In this document: one piece after another, positions 48,761 through 58,510 of the stretch
Numbering within the stretch: position 1 is the stretch's first letter
Layout of the letters: every line of letters starts with the position of its first letter
From: Flagellimonas taeanensis
GTDB taxonomy: Bacteria; Bacteroidota; Bacteroidia; Flavobacteriales; Flavobacteriaceae
Reading direction: 5' to 3'
Assembly (NCBI RefSeq): GCF_003584105.1
Contig: NZ_QXFO01000009.1
Location: forward strand, 155,718-219,717
DNA length: 64,000 nt
The notes under the pieces: model-generated
Database searches by the model: none
The model's input: only the letters and a program-made list of their open reading frames with translations
Told to the model about the DNA's origin: nothing
Position numbers and translations under genes: made by a program

Positions 48761-50377
48761 ATGAAGGATTCTGCTTCAACATCGAAAACGATTTCGTTAA
48801 GGTCCTACGGAATCAAGCATGACAATTTCCAGTATCAACTTTCACCGGATGAGCTCCACGACATCACCTTGGAAAAAGGGATGGGAAAAGAGGCTTCCTC
48901 GGGTGCCTTGGCCGTGAACACGGGAGAGTTTACAGGACGGTCTCCCAAGGATCGTTTTATCGTGAAAGATGCCATTACGGAAGATAAAGTTTGGTGGGGG
49001 GATATCAATATTCCTTTTGACAGTGAAAAGTTTGACAGACTGTATGACAAAGTCATCCAGTACCTGAACGAAAAGGAACTGTTCGTCAGGGATTCGTATG
49101 CCTGTGCAGACCCAGATTACAAGTTGAACATCAGGGTCATCAACGAATACCCTTGGTCCAATATGTTTGCGTACAACATGTTCTTGCGGCCCACAGAAGC
49201 GGAACTGGAAGATTTTGAACCGGAATGGACCGTGGTGAACGCACCGGGATTCAAGGCCGTTCCAGAAGTGGACGGAACACGCCAGCACAACTTTGCCATT
49301 CTCAATTTTACGCGAAAAATTGCCCTGATCGGGGGTACTGGATACACAGGGGAGATCAAAAAAGGGATTTTCTCGGCATTGAACTTCATCCTGCCCGTTT
49401 ATAAGAACACCTTGCCCATGCACTGTTCCGCCAATGTGGGCGAAGAAGGTGACACGGCCATCTTTTTTGGCCTTTCCGGTACAGGGAAGACCACGCTTTC
49501 CACCGATCCGGACAGAAAACTGATCGGCGACGACGAGCACGGATGGACCGCGGCAAATACCGTTTTTAATTTTGAGGGAGGCTGCTATGCCAAGGTCATT
49601 GACCTTTCCGAAGAAAATGAGCCTGAGATCTACGGAGCTATCAAGAGAGGGGCCATTCTGGAAAATGTGATTATGGACGGAAACGGTGTGGTGGATTTTG
49701 CAAATACCTCCATTACCCAGAACACCAGGGTGAGCTATCCCATAGAGCACATTGAAAATATACAGGAGCCCTCCATAGGCAAGAATGTGAAGAACATCTT
49801 TTTCCTCACGGCCGATGCCTTTGGGGTATTGCCTCCAATCTCCAAACTGACCCCGGCCCAAGCGGCCTATCACTTTATTTCGGGCTATACGGCCAAAGTG
49901 GCCGGCACCGAAGCCGGCGTAGTGGAACCACAACCTTCCTTCTCTGCCTGTTTTGGAGCTCCCTTCATGCCGCTGCACCCTGCCAAGTATGCAGAAATGC
50001 TGAGTCGGAAGATGAAGGAATCAGGCGTGGATGTATGGTTGATCAATACTGGGTGGACCGGAGGACCTTATGGGGTGGGGACCCGTATGAAACTGAAATA
50101 TACTCGGGCCATGATCAGTGCTGCACTTCGGGGCGATCTTGGGCTTTACTGTTATGATAAATACCATATTCACTCCGTATTTGGGGTAGCACAACCTAGG
50201 GAATGTCCAGGGGTTCCTACCGAGGTTCTCAGTCCAAGGGCCACATGGAACAATGATGAGGCCTATTACACGACCGCTTTCAAGTTGACGAATGCCTTCA
50301 GGGAAAACTTTAAAAAGTTTGAAGCTTACGCCAGCGAGGAAATCAGGCGTGGTGGACCACAACGGTATGCTTTCTAG
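48761..50377 (+). CDS. pckA: phosphoenolpyruvate carboxykinase (ATP)
   Basis: 538 residues of normal length. The P-loop is GLSGTGKTTLSTDPDRKLIG (Walker A plus PEPCK-specific region, near 245) and the metal site lies in DDEHGWTAAN. Other motifs: NTGEFTGRSPKDRFIV near residue 48 and VWLINTGWTGGPYG. It makes phosphoenolpyruvate from oxaloacetate, the first committed step of gluconeogenesis. A direct repeat upstream hints at regulation. The gene ends with a strong terminator. Confidence 0.98.
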   Translation: MKDSASTSKTISLRSYGIKHDNFQYQLSPDELHDITLEKGMGKEASSGALAVNTGEFTGRSPKDRFIVKDAITEDKVWWGDINIPFDSEKFDRLYDKVIQYLNEKELFVRDSYACADPDYKLNIRVINEYPWSNMFAYNMFLRPTEAELEDFEPEWTVVNAPGFKAVPEVDGTRQHNFAILNFTRKIALIGGTGYTGEIKKGIFSALNFILPVYKNTLPMHCSANVGEEGDTAIFFGLSGTGKTTLSTDPDRKLIGDDEHGWTAANTVFNFEGGCYAKVIDLSEENEPEIYGAIKRGAILENVIMDGNGVVDFANTSITQNTRVSYPIEHIENIQEPSIGKNVKNIFFLTADAFGVLPPISKLTPAQAAYHFISGYTAKVAGTEAGVVEPQPSFSACFGAPFMPLHPAKYAEMLSRKMKESGVDVWLINTGWTGGPYGVGTRMKLKYTRAMISAALRGDLGLYCYDKYHIHSVFGVAQPRECPGVPTEVLSPRATWNNDEAYYTTAFKLTNAFRENFKKFEAYASEEIRRGGPQRYAF

Positions 50378-50383
50378 AAACAA

Positions 50384-50416
50384 AAAACGCCCCCAAACGG
50401 GGGCGTTGCTTTTTTC
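50384..50416. terminator. bidirectional terminator between pckA and hemD
   Basis: Stem AACGCCCCC/GGGGGCGTT with an A-rich upstream side and a T-rich downstream side (GCTTTTTT), between convergent genes. Confidence 0.9.
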
Positions 50417-50428
50417 CAATAAGTTTTC

Positions 50429-51172
50429 TTACTTGTTTACGCTGGTAATGTACTTCTGAAGGGCCATGGTCATGGAGGGAGTCTCCGGAGTGGGCGCTTG
50501 GATGTCTATCCTGAGCCCAGCATCTGTGGCCGCTTTTACGGTACTGTTACCAAATACGGCGATACGGGTATTGTTCTGCTCAAAATCGGGAAAGTTCTTC
50601 AAAAGGGACTCTATCCCGGAAGGACTGAAGAATACCAATATGTCATAGTAAACATTCCTAAGGTCGGACAGGTCACTGATCACTGTTTTGTAGAAAATAC
50701 CTCGTTTCCAATCTACGCCAAGCTCGTTCAAAGCTTCGGGAACGGAAGGTTTCAATTGGTCCGAAGAAGGTAGAAGGAATTTTTCGTCCTTGTACTTTTT
50801 CATCAACGGGATCAATTCATTGAAAGTCCTTTTGCCCACATAGATCTTTCGTTTTCTGTACACTACATACTTTTGCAGGTAGTAGGCCACTGCCTCAGAC
50901 TGGCAAAAGTATTTCATGGTGTCCGGAACCTTAAAGCGCATCTCCTCGGCAATCCTGAAAAAATGGTCCACAGAATTTCTGCTGGTCAGGATGATTGCCG
51001 TAAAATTGTTCAAATCGATTTTTTGCTGCCTAACATTTTTGGCTTCAACCCCCTCCACATGTATGAAAGGCCTAAAATCCACTTTTATCTTTTCTTTCTC
51101 GATCAAACGTGAGTAGGGGGAATTTTCGACTTTGGGTTCTGGTTGGGAAACCAAAATTGTTTTTACTTTCAT
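50429..51172 (-). CDS. hemD: uroporphyrinogen-III synthase-like protein
   Basis: 247 residues with the two-domain HemD fold: KTILVSQPEPKVENSPYSRL at the N-terminus, NNFTAIILTSRNSVDHFF in domain 1 and DILVFFSPSGIESLLKNFPD in domain 2. It closes and flips hydroxymethylbilane to uroporphyrinogen III for heme and siroheme. HemD is poorly conserved, so a small residual doubt remains. It follows DUF4271 after 6 bases, a typical order in Bacteroidota. Confidence 0.88.
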   Translation of the reverse strand: MKVKTILVSQPEPKVENSPYSRLIEKEKIKVDFRPFIHVEGVEAKNVRQQKIDLNNFTAIILTSRNSVDHFFRIAEEMRFKVPDTMKYFCQSEAVAYYLQKYVVYRKRKIYVGKRTFNELIPLMKKYKDEKFLLPSSDQLKPSVPEALNELGVDWKRGIFYKTVISDLSDLRNVYYDILVFFSPSGIESLLKNFPDFEQNNTRIAVFGNSTVKAATDAGLRIDIQAPTPETPSMTMALQKYITSVNK

Positions 51173-51178
51173 AAGTTT

Positions 51179-51835
51179 TCAACCTTTTAGATAGCTTCCA
51201 ATTAACACCAAGGGCGCAATTTCGAGTGCGCAAAGGTACAAAATAAAATACATAAAATACGGAAACATAGCTTTTTGATAGTTCTTCAACAGCTTTATGG
51301 CACCGATACCATTTATAAGGATAATTAAGATAAAAGCACCATAAATTACGGTTTTGGAGTCCTTCAGGATGTAGGTCAAAATCACATTGGCAACGAACAA
51401 AATGATGCTGCTGTAATTGAGATAGGTGGTTTTGCTGAAAATGAGCCCCACAATGAGTTCCTGCGCATTGAAAACAAACCCGGTGAAGGACTGGAGTCCC
51501 AATTTGGCCAACTGAAAAAGGACCAAACCGCCCAAGACCATAAAAAAGATCCATAAGGGATCTTCCCCGGGCAGTGCTCCAAAAGCTTTCAGGGCGAAGA
51601 AGACAAAAAGTGAAAGGTTCACCACTTGGAACAAGGTCAAGAGGATATGGAACCAGTTCAGCAGTTGTCCCTTCTTGTTGTACAACAGCACATATTTGTC
51701 ATTGAACGGCAAGATGATAAAGTTGAGGAACCTGGCATGGTACAGGTATTTTCCCAATGCCATCACCACAAGGCTGGCAAACAGCACAATGGTCATCCAA
51801 TCCAAGGAGGGCGCAACTTTTGCTATCGGGTTCAT
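51179..51835 (-). CDS. DUF4271 membrane protein
   Basis: 218 residues with about six membrane helices, a polar start and a short C-terminus. The central part has YDKYVLLYNKKGQ-like sequence FNDKYVLLYNKKGQLLNWFH, then FQVVNLSLFVFFALKAFG. DUF4271 proteins are found next to hemD in Bacteroidota; function unknown, though a link to heme or cell envelope is sometimes proposed. It overlaps the upstream GT39 stop by 4 bases. Confidence 0.85.
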   Translation of the reverse strand: MNPIAKVAPSLDWMTIVLFASLVVMALGKYLYHARFLNFIILPFNDKYVLLYNKKGQLLNWFHILLTLFQVVNLSLFVFFALKAFGALPGEDPLWIFFMVLGGLVLFQLAKLGLQSFTGFVFNAQELIVGLIFSKTTYLNYSSIILFVANVILTYILKDSKTVIYGAFILIILINGIGAIKLLKNYQKAMFPYFMYFILYLCALEIAPLVLIGSYLKG

Positions 51836-53487
51836 TCGTGGATTTTGATAGGTTTCCCGTTGAGGCCAGGGGGCAGGCCGTTCTCCGAAATTCCAATTCT
51901 AAAGTACGTCGGATTTTCCATTTTCGGCAACGGTAGCTCAAAAGAATAATACACCGTGTCCTTGGATTTCAATGTCCTTTGGATAGGGTCCATGTTCACC
52001 TTTAAGGGGAGCATCTGTTGCACCTGTTTGTGCTCATTGGAGTAGGAAATGGTATATTTCAAACCTTCCAAGGGAACATCAAAGGGATATGGATTATAGA
52101 CTTTCAAGGTATGCTGGATGCCGGTCTGTGGCTTTTCCACAATGCACTGTAACGATCGGTACGATTGGAAATCGTCCATAAAAATGCCATAAAAGAGCGT
52201 ACTGTCCAAGTGCATATAATTGATGTCCCCGCTTTTTCGATATTGGGAAATGTAGAGCACCCTTTTTCCGCGAACCCGTTCCTCGGAACCATCAATGGAA
52301 TATTGGTTTTTCCGGTACATGAAATTGTTCAGCGAAATGGCAGGCATGCCCGAATAGAACTCATACATGGGCGCGCGGCGGTACGAATTTTCAAAAATGA
52401 TGGGTACATCTCCCGCTTTGGAATGAAGGTCGCTTACCCACTCCTTGTTCCCATGGGTCTCATAGACTTTCGGGAAGAGGGGGTAATACACCAACCAGGC
52501 CCTTGCATAGAAAAGTAGCACCAAGCTCACGATACCGATGCGGTACATCCATTTCCTGCTCTTGGCATGCTCCAAAAGATGGTTGAAAGCGATCACGATC
52601 AATGGGATGGAGATCACAATGGCCCATTGTGCCTGCACCCTTCTGTTGAAACTGGAAACAAAAAAGAAGATGAGTACACCATACACCAAATACACCAGTG
52701 CCTTGGAGAATTGGTCGGTGGCCCTGAATTTAAAGAATGAGGTATAGACCCAATAGAACAAAAGCCCGATGATGACAATAAGGTTCAGGAAGTAGCCCAA
52801 GGTAAAGCCCTCAAAAGAATAGGCCTGGTTGGGCCTTTCATACAAATGGAAAGTGATGGACACAAAATCGTTCTGGTAGAGCCATACAAAGTGTGGAACA
52901 TAACAGACCAATGCAATGGCCACTGCCAGCCAAGCCTTTTTGTTCGCTATGAGCTTCACGTTCGAGAGAAAGACAAACAAGATCACTAAGACCGCATGGT
53001 ACTTGCTGTACATCAGACAGGCCATCACAATGCCCATGAGCACGGTGGTCCAAGCGGATGGTTCTTTCAAAAAATGTTTGTAGAGCCAGAGGAACAGGGC
53101 CGTGAAAAATAGCAAAGGCGTATCGGGAAGCGTCAAAAAACCATAGGCGTTCATCAATGTAAAGGAGAACACCAACAGAAAAAAGTGCACCACGTAGTCC
53201 TTTTTCTTAGGGTTGTCGATGAGCAGCCACAACAGGACATAGGTGCCCGCGGAAAGGACACAGCTCATGAACCTGACCCCCAGTTCCCCATCAAACAGAA
53301 AACTGCTCAACTTGATGAGAAAGGCCACCATGGGTGGATGGTCAAAATACCCCCACGCCATATTTTGCGCATAGTACCAATAATAGGCCTCATCATAGAT
53401 GAGCTCCGTGATCGAGGCCTGTACGAGGTTCAGCACAAAAAGAACGGCCAGCAATACAATAAAAAGTCTGGGAAACTTTTGAGACAT
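51832..53487 (-). CDS. GT39-family membrane glycosyltransferase (ArnT/PMT-like)
   Basis: 551 residues from the ATG at 53487; a longer frame to 53592 adds residues overlapping the promoter region and no useful N-terminus. About eleven membrane helices with an acidic first loop (SITELIYDEAYYWYYAQNMA, with the DE pair, and WGYFDHPPMVAFLIKL) that is the catalytic signature of polyprenol-phosphate-sugar transferases (GT39/ArnT-like). A soluble C-terminal domain follows. It uses a lipid-linked sugar, which the neighbouring Dpm1-like enzyme could make. Acceptor unknown. Confidence 0.88.
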   Translation of the reverse strand: MSQKFPRLFIVLLAVLFVLNLVQASITELIYDEAYYWYYAQNMAWGYFDHPPMVAFLIKLSSFLFDGELGVRFMSCVLSAGTYVLLWLLIDNPKKKDYVVHFFLLVFSFTLMNAYGFLTLPDTPLLFFTALFLWLYKHFLKEPSAWTTVLMGIVMACLMYSKYHAVLVILFVFLSNVKLIANKKAWLAVAIALVCYVPHFVWLYQNDFVSITFHLYERPNQAYSFEGFTLGYFLNLIVIIGLLFYWVYTSFFKFRATDQFSKALVYLVYGVLIFFFVSSFNRRVQAQWAIVISIPLIVIAFNHLLEHAKSRKWMYRIGIVSLVLLFYARAWLVYYPLFPKVYETHGNKEWVSDLHSKAGDVPIIFENSYRRAPMYEFYSGMPAISLNNFMYRKNQYSIDGSEERVRGKRVLYISQYRKSGDINYMHLDSTLFYGIFMDDFQSYRSLQCIVEKPQTGIQHTLKVYNPYPFDVPLEGLKYTISYSNEHKQVQQMLPLKVNMDPIQRTLKSKDTVYYSFELPLPKMENPTYFRIGISENGLPPGLNGKPIKIHE

Positions 53488-53556
53488 CAAATAGATTTTA
53501 GATGGCGCAAAGGTACAAATATTGGCAAACAGGGTCCACGTAAAGCTAGGGGCAAC

Positions 53557-53588
53557 TTGCACAGGCAAGACAGAAAACCGTATTTTTG
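53557..53588 (+). promoter_or_regulatory. promoter of the dpm1-like/pyrC operon
   Basis: TTG at 53557-53559 and TATTTTTG at 53581-53588, 21 bases apart, fit the Bacteroidota consensus. A minus-strand TACCTTTG box (53508-53515) could serve the GT39 gene. Confidence 0.6.
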
Positions 53589-53609
53589 ACACATTCTAAT
53601 CCAATGTGA

Positions 53610-54338
53610 ATGGCGGACGGCTTGGTGATCATACCCACTTTCAATGAAATCGAGAACATCGAGGCCATTGTGAAAACGGTCTTCGACCTGAAGAAGGATT
53701 TTCATGTCCTGGTGGTGGACGACAATTCTCCCGATGGGACGGCAGCATGCGTGCAGGAGCTGCAGAAAACATTTCCCGAACAGTTGTTCCTTGAGGTGCG
53801 CAAAGAGAAATCTGGATTGGGCACTGCCTACATCCACGGGTTCAAATGGGCATTGAAGCATGGCTATGAGTACATTTTTGAAATGGATGCCGATTTTTCG
53901 CATCGTCCTGCCGACCTTTCCCGACTGCACAGGGCCTGTGTGAACGGAGCCGATATGGCCGTGGGGTCACGGTACAAAAAAGGAGTGAACGTGGTCAACT
54001 GGCCACTCGCCCGGATTTTGCTTTCCTACGGTGCATCATTTTATGTGAAGATCATCACCGGGATGAAGGTGCACGACCCCACTGCCGGTTTTGTGTGCTA
54101 TAGACGGAAGGTGTTGGAGACCATCAATCTGGATAACGTCAGGTTCATTGGTTATGCCTTCCAGATAGAAATGAAATATAGGGCCTATCTGAAAAAATTC
54201 AATATTGAGGAAGTCTCCATCATATTTACGGATAGGGTCAATGGAAAGTCCAAAATGAATTCCGCCATTATTCGCGAGGCTATTTTTGGGGTCATCGCCA
54301 TGAAATTCAGGAGCATATTCTTTAAAAAGAACTTTTAG
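53610..54338 (+). CDS. polyprenol-phosphate mannosyltransferase-like GT2 enzyme
   Basis: 242 residues of a GT2 (Dpm1-type) enzyme. It begins ADGLVIIPTFNEIENIEAIV, with VLVVDDNSPDGTAACVQELQ and the DxD-like MDADFSH. It would transfer a hexose from a nucleotide donor to undecaprenyl phosphate, giving the donor used by GT39 transferases. The divergent GT39 gene fits this pathway. No membrane domain, as usual for the soluble form. It precedes pyrC by 2 bases. Confidence 0.92.
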   Translation: MADGLVIIPTFNEIENIEAIVKTVFDLKKDFHVLVVDDNSPDGTAACVQELQKTFPEQLFLEVRKEKSGLGTAYIHGFKWALKHGYEYIFEMDADFSHRPADLSRLHRACVNGADMAVGSRYKKGVNVVNWPLARILLSYGASFYVKIITGMKVHDPTAGFVCYRRKVLETINLDNVRFIGYAFQIEMKYRAYLKKFNIEEVSIIFTDRVNGKSKMNSAIIREAIFGVIAMKFRSIFFKKNF

Positions 54339-54340
54339 TT

Positions 54341-55675
54341 ATGTCGAAAATACTGTTGAAGAATGCCAAGGTTGTCAATGAGAACAGCATTTTTGAAACG
54401 GATGTACTGCTCGATGGGGATTTCATTGCCCGAATCGACCCCAATATTTCCGATGCCCATGCCAAGGTGATTGACTTGGACGGTGACCTTTTGTTGCCCG
54501 GTGCCATCGATGACCAGGTGCACTTTCGGGAACCAGGGCTCACCCACAAGGGGAACATTGCCACGGAGAGCCGGGCAGCCATTGCTGGTGGGATCACCAC
54601 TTATATGGAGCAGCCCAACACCAATCCACAGACGACAACCATAGAAAAGCTGGAAGAAAAAATGGCCATTGCGGCCAAGGATTCCTTTGCCAACTATTCC
54701 TTTCTTTTTGGGGGCACCAACGACAATCTGGAAGAACTGAAACGTTTGGACAAGAATGCCTGCTCCGGAGTGAAACTGTTCCTGGGCTCGTCCACGGGAA
54801 ATATGTTGGTGGATGACGAAGCGGTGCTTGAAAAGATTTTTAGCAATACGGAAATGGTGATCTCGGCACATTGCGAGGACGAGGGCACCATCAGGGCCAA
54901 TATGGCCAAATATGAAGCCATGTACGGGGAAGACATTCCCATAGGCATGCACCCCATCATCCGCAGCGCGGAGGCCTGTTACCTGTCCTCTTCCAAGGCC
55001 ATTGCCTTGGCCAAAAGGACCGGGGCCCGTTTGCATGTGTTCCATGTTTCCACGGGAGTGGAGACGGACCTTTTCACCAATGCCGTTCCGCTGGAACAAA
55101 AAAAGATCACTGCGGAGGTCTGCATCCACCACTTGTGGTTTTCGGATGAGGACTATGCCGAAAAGGGAACGTTCATCAAATGGAACCCGGCCGTGAAGAC
55201 CAAAACGGATAGGGCGAAACTCTGGGAGGCCCTTTTGGATGACCGTATCGATGTGGTGGCCACGGACCATGCACCCCATACTCTGGAAGAAAAGAACAAT
55301 CCGTACACCAAGGCACCGTCCGGTGGACCGTTGGTACAGCACGCCCTATTGGCCATGCTCCAAAAGGAATCGGAAGGGGTCATTTCCTTGGAAAAAATCG
55401 TGGAGAAAATGAGCCACAACCCCGCCAAGCTTTTTGATATTGACCGTCGCGGCTTTGTCAGGGAAGGATATTACGCAGATCTCGTCCAAGTGGACCGCAA
55501 TTCCCAAAACGAGGTTAAAAGATCTAATATTCTCTACAAATGTGGCTGGTCTCCCTTTGAAGGTGTTACTTTTGGCTCCAAAGTGGTGCGAACTTTTGTG
55601 AATGGCCTCTTGGCGTATGATGATGGTGTTTTTGCCGGGGAGAAAAATGCGAAAAGGCTCACCTTTAATCGATAG
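54341..55675 (+). CDS. pyrC: dihydroorotase
   Basis: 444 residues. Metal-binding motifs: GAIDDQVHFREPGLTHKGNI near residue 55 (two His) and DVVATDHAPHTLEEK near 305 with the catalytic Asp. Type I (large) dihydroorotase. It closes carbamoyl-aspartate to dihydroorotate in pyrimidine synthesis. It sits between the Dpm1-like and DUF4296 genes, an order conserved in Flavobacteriaceae. Confidence 0.95.
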   Translation: MSKILLKNAKVVNENSIFETDVLLDGDFIARIDPNISDAHAKVIDLDGDLLLPGAIDDQVHFREPGLTHKGNIATESRAAIAGGITTYMEQPNTNPQTTTIEKLEEKMAIAAKDSFANYSFLFGGTNDNLEELKRLDKNACSGVKLFLGSSTGNMLVDDEAVLEKIFSNTEMVISAHCEDEGTIRANMAKYEAMYGEDIPIGMHPIIRSAEACYLSSSKAIALAKRTGARLHVFHVSTGVETDLFTNAVPLEQKKITAEVCIHHLWFSDEDYAEKGTFIKWNPAVKTKTDRAKLWEALLDDRIDVVATDHAPHTLEEKNNPYTKAPSGGPLVQHALLAMLQKESEGVISLEKIVEKMSHNPAKLFDIDRRGFVREGYYADLVQVDRNSQNEVKRSNILYKCGWSPFEGVTFGSKVVRTFVNGLLAYDDGVFAGEKNAKRLTFNR

Positions 55676-55678
55676 GAA

Positions 55679-56113
55679 ATGAAAAAGCTGTTGTTCCTTC
55701 TTGTTTTTTTGATGGTGGTTTCCTGTGCCGAAAAGGTAGTGGAAGAGCCGGATAACCTTATCCCGAAGGAGAAAATGGTCGACATTCTCCACGACCTGGC
55801 CATCTTGAATGCCACCAAGACCACAATAGGTGCCAAATTGGACGAATCGGGCATCGATATCATGGAGTTTCTCTACCAGAAATACCAGATTGACAGCACC
55901 CAATTTTCGGAGAGCGATCTGTACTACGCTTCCCTGCCCTTGGAATACCAAGCCATTTATACCGAAGTGGAGACTAGGCTCGATAAGCGGCAAAAAGCGA
56001 TGGAGGAAGCAACGGAGAAAAAAAATGACAGTATCCGTAAGGCCAATGAAAAGCGTAGCGACTCGATAAGGTCAGCAAAGATCCTAAAAGACAGTATTAT
56101 ACCCGAGCCTTAA
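55679..56113 (+). CDS. DUF4296 lipoprotein
   Basis: 144 residues: lipoprotein signal KLLFLLVFLMVVSC (Cys near 16), then an alpha-helical domain (NLIPKEKMVDILHDLAILNA, marking DUF4296) and a highly charged C-terminal tail rich in Lys, Glu and Arg. The domain is about 90 residues. Follows pyrC by 3 bases. The 3' end overlaps the convergent epimerase gene by 17 bases. Function unknown. Confidence 0.85.
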   Translation: MKKLLFLLVFLMVVSCAEKVVEEPDNLIPKEKMVDILHDLAILNATKTTIGAKLDESGIDIMEFLYQKYQIDSTQFSESDLYYASLPLEYQAIYTEVETRLDKRQKAMEEATEKKNDSIRKANEKRSDSIRSAKILKDSIIPEP

Positions 56114-57101
56114 ATTTGGAGCAGCAAAAAAGGATGGCCTGGTCCAGATCGCTGAATGAAAAGTTGAGGGTGTTCTTGATTTTTTCGCTGCTGTAGTGTT
56201 CCTGAAGGTACAGCCCCTTGGCGACGGCCTTTGGAAGTCTTCTCCTTTTTCCCAAGAGCTTGCTCCGCAACCAATCCAATCGCCAGAACCATTCCAGAGC
56301 GGAGAAAGCTATTTTTTTTGATGGAGGTTCCACCCCCAGTCCCTTTGCAATTTTTTGGAAGAGTTGTCCGTAGGTCAAATTTTCACCCACAAGGATAAAC
56401 TGTTCGCCCTTGATATCCGATTCCATTAATTGTACCAAGGCATTCACCACATCGTCCACGGTGACAAAACCCGTTCCGCCGGGTATAAAGTGTTTTTTTC
56501 CTTTTGCAGCATAAGTGAAAAAGGAACCGCTGCCCGACCTCCAGAAACCGGGCCCAATGACCACTCCGGGATTGACTATGGCCACAGAAAGACCTTCTTG
56601 CGACCCTCGCCATACCTCGAGCTCGGCATCACGCTTGGTAAGTCCATAGACAGATACGTGGGTGTCCGACCATTCGTTCTCCTCTGTGCTCTCCTTTCCC
56701 TTCGCAGCTGGGCCAATGGCGGCAATGGAACTGATGTAACAGAGTTTTTGGATGCCATGTTTTAGGCAGAGATTGACCACATTGGCCGTTCCCTCGACAT
56801 TGACTTTTTCCAAGGTCTTGTAATCCTTTGGGTCGAAAGAGATCAATGCCGCGCAGTGGTACACTTTTTTGATGCCCTCAAAAAGACGTTCCATCTGGCC
56901 TATATCGGTGATGTCGGCCTCTATCCATTCGATTTTGTCCATCAACGCGGATGGGTCGTCCGTATAGTAGGCAAAGACCATGGAGACTTTGTCCAAGGAT
57001 TCTTTTGTCCTATAGTTGGCCCTTGCCCGCTCCCCATTTTTTGTCAAATGGAACAGTAGGTGCGAACCTATCAACCCTGTACCTCCGGTAACCAATATCA
57101 T
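56097..57101 (-). CDS. NAD-dependent epimerase/dehydratase family protein
   Basis: 334 residues. The Rossmann motif GGTGLIGSHLLFHL is at residues 6-19; the SDR catalytic pair is in SVYGLTKRDAELE with Tyr and Lys. The extended SDR family acts on sugars, sterols or aldehydes; the substrate cannot be predicted. It is followed on the other strand by tyrS (divergent) and overlaps DUF4296 convergently. Similar genes at this position occur in related bacteria. Confidence 0.88.
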   Translation of the reverse strand: MILVTGGTGLIGSHLLFHLTKNGERARANYRTKESLDKVSMVFAYYTDDPSALMDKIEWIEADITDIGQMERLFEGIKKVYHCAALISFDPKDYKTLEKVNVEGTANVVNLCLKHGIQKLCYISSIAAIGPAAKGKESTEENEWSDTHVSVYGLTKRDAELEVWRGSQEGLSVAIVNPGVVIGPGFWRSGSGSFFTYAAKGKKHFIPGGTGFVTVDDVVNALVQLMESDIKGEQFILVGENLTYGQLFQKIAKGLGVEPPSKKIAFSALEWFWRLDWLRSKLLGKRRRLPKAVAKGLYLQEHYSSEKIKNTLNFSFSDLDQAILFCCSKFKARV

Positions 57102-57156
57102 GTTGTAAAAATACCTATTTGTAACCGATTTATTCAGAGAACTGGCAACATCATTT

Positions 57157-57164
57157 TATATTTG
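57157..57164 (+). promoter_or_regulatory. -7 box of tyrS
   Basis: TATATTTG matches TAnnTTTG, 18 bases before the ATG at 57182. Confidence 0.55.
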
Positions 57165-57181
57165 CACCTATTCAAAAAGTA

Positions 57182-58480
57182 ATGATGAAGAAGAATTTTG
57201 TTCAAGAACTGCAATGGAGGGGAATGGTGCATGATGTGATGCCCGGGGCCGAGGAGCATCTTATGGAAGGAATGCGGGCCGCTTATGTGGGGATAGACCC
57301 TACGGCAGATTCCCTGCACATTGGTCATTTGGTGAGCGTGATGATGTTGAGGCATTTTCAATTGGCAGGGCACAAACCCTTTGCACTCGTTGGTGGTGCG
57401 ACGGGAATGATCGGGGATCCTTCCGGAAAATCTGCTGAGCGCAATCTGTTGGACGAAGCGACCCTTCGGCACAACCAAGAGGCAATCAAGGCCCAGTTGG
57501 CCCGTTTTCTCGATTTCGGGAGCGAAGCACCCAATTCTGCCGTTTTGGTGAACAATTACGATTGGATGAAGGACTTTTCGTTCCTTGGTTTTATCAGGGA
57601 TGTCGGGAAACACATCACAGTGAACTATATGATGGCCAAGGATTCCGTGAAGAAGCGACTTTCTTCGGACGCGAAGGAAGGGATGTCCTTTACCGAGTTC
57701 ACTTATCAATTGGTCCAAGGATATGATTTTCTCTACCTCTACCAAAACCACGACTGTACCCTTCAGATGGGGGGGAGTGACCAATGGGGCAACATCACCA
57801 CGGGAACGGAACTGATCCGCAGAATTGGTGGGGGAAAGGGATTTGCCATGACCTGCCCATTGATCACTAAGGCGGACGGCACCAAATTTGGAAAGACTGA
57901 AGGCGGCAATGTGTGGTTGGACGCGGAGAGGACATCGCCCTATAAGTTTTACCAATATTGGTTGAACACTTCGGATGAGGATGCCGAAAAATACATCAAG
58001 ATATTCACCTTTTTGGATCAAAAGGAAATAGAGGATCTCGTTACGGCCCACACGGAAGCTCCCCACTTGAGGACGCTCCAAAAGAGATTGGCCGAGGAGA
58101 TCACCACCATGGTCCACTCCAAGGAGGAGCTGGAAAATGCCATTCAAGCAAGTGATATCCTTTTTGGGAAATCGACCTCCGAAGATTTAAAAAAATTGAA
58201 CGAGAAGACTTTTTTGGATGTCTTTGAAGGGGTGCCCCAAGCACAGATTTCCAGAAGCGAACTTGAACCAGGTCTGGACATGATCGGTGCCTTGGCCGCC
58301 AAAACCAACTTTTTGGGGTCCAACGGAGAGGCCCGTAGGGAACTGAAGCAGAACTCCATCTCAGTAAACAAGGAGAAGGTAGGGGAAGAATACCTTATTA
58401 CCGGGGAAGACCTGATCAACAATAAGTTTGTGTTGCTCCAACGGGGCAAGAAGAATTATTTTGTACTGGTAGTCGAATAA
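57182..58480 (+). CDS. tyrS: tyrosyl-tRNA synthetase
   Basis: 432 residues. HIGH-type motif [18 protein letters not shown] near residue 40 and the KMSKS equivalent [13 protein letters not shown] near 240. An S4-type RNA-binding domain ends the protein ([18 protein letters not shown]). It charges tRNA-Tyr. Length and motifs normal. A strong terminator follows. Monocistronic with its own promoter box. Confidence 0.98.
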   Translation: MMKKNFVQELQWRGMVHDVMPGAEEHLMEGMRAAYVGIDPTADSLHIGHLVSVMMLRHFQLAGHKPFALVGGATGMIGDPSGKSAERNLLDEATLRHNQEAIKAQLARFLDFGSEAPNSAVLVNNYDWMKDFSFLGFIRDVGKHITVNYMMAKDSVKKRLSSDAKEGMSFTEFTYQLVQGYDFLYLYQNHDCTLQMGGSDQWGNITTGTELIRRIGGGKGFAMTCPLITKADGTKFGKTEGGNVWLDAERTSPYKFYQYWLNTSDEDAEKYIKIFTFLDQKEIEDLVTAHTEAPHLRTLQKRLAEEITTMVHSKEELENAIQASDILFGKSTSEDLKKLNEKTFLDVFEGVPQAQISRSELEPGLDMIGALAAKTNFLGSNGEARRELKQNSISVNKEKVGEEYLITGEDLINNKFVLLQRGKKNYFVLVVE

Positions 58481-58482
58481 CC

Positions 58483-58510
58483 AAAAAGCCATCTATAGAT
58501 GGCTTTTTTT
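58483..58510. terminator. bidirectional terminator between tyrS and the DUF3857 gene
   Basis: Stem AAAAAGCCATCTA/TAGATGGCTTTTT, a near-perfect palindrome 2 bases after the tyrS stop, with T-runs on both sides. Confidence 0.92.

Noticed and set aside
48842..49978. Long minus-strand open frame (about 378 codons) opposite pckA
   Set aside because: It lies fully antisense to pckA, has low-complexity, His/Gly/Arg-rich translation typical of shadow frames, and no recognisable domain.
54335..55342. Minus-strand open frame opposite pyrC
   Set aside because: Antisense to dihydroorotase with all its motifs; no independent evidence.
57134..58147. Minus-strand open frame opposite tyrS
   Set aside because: Antisense to tyrosyl-tRNA synthetase; no domain seen.
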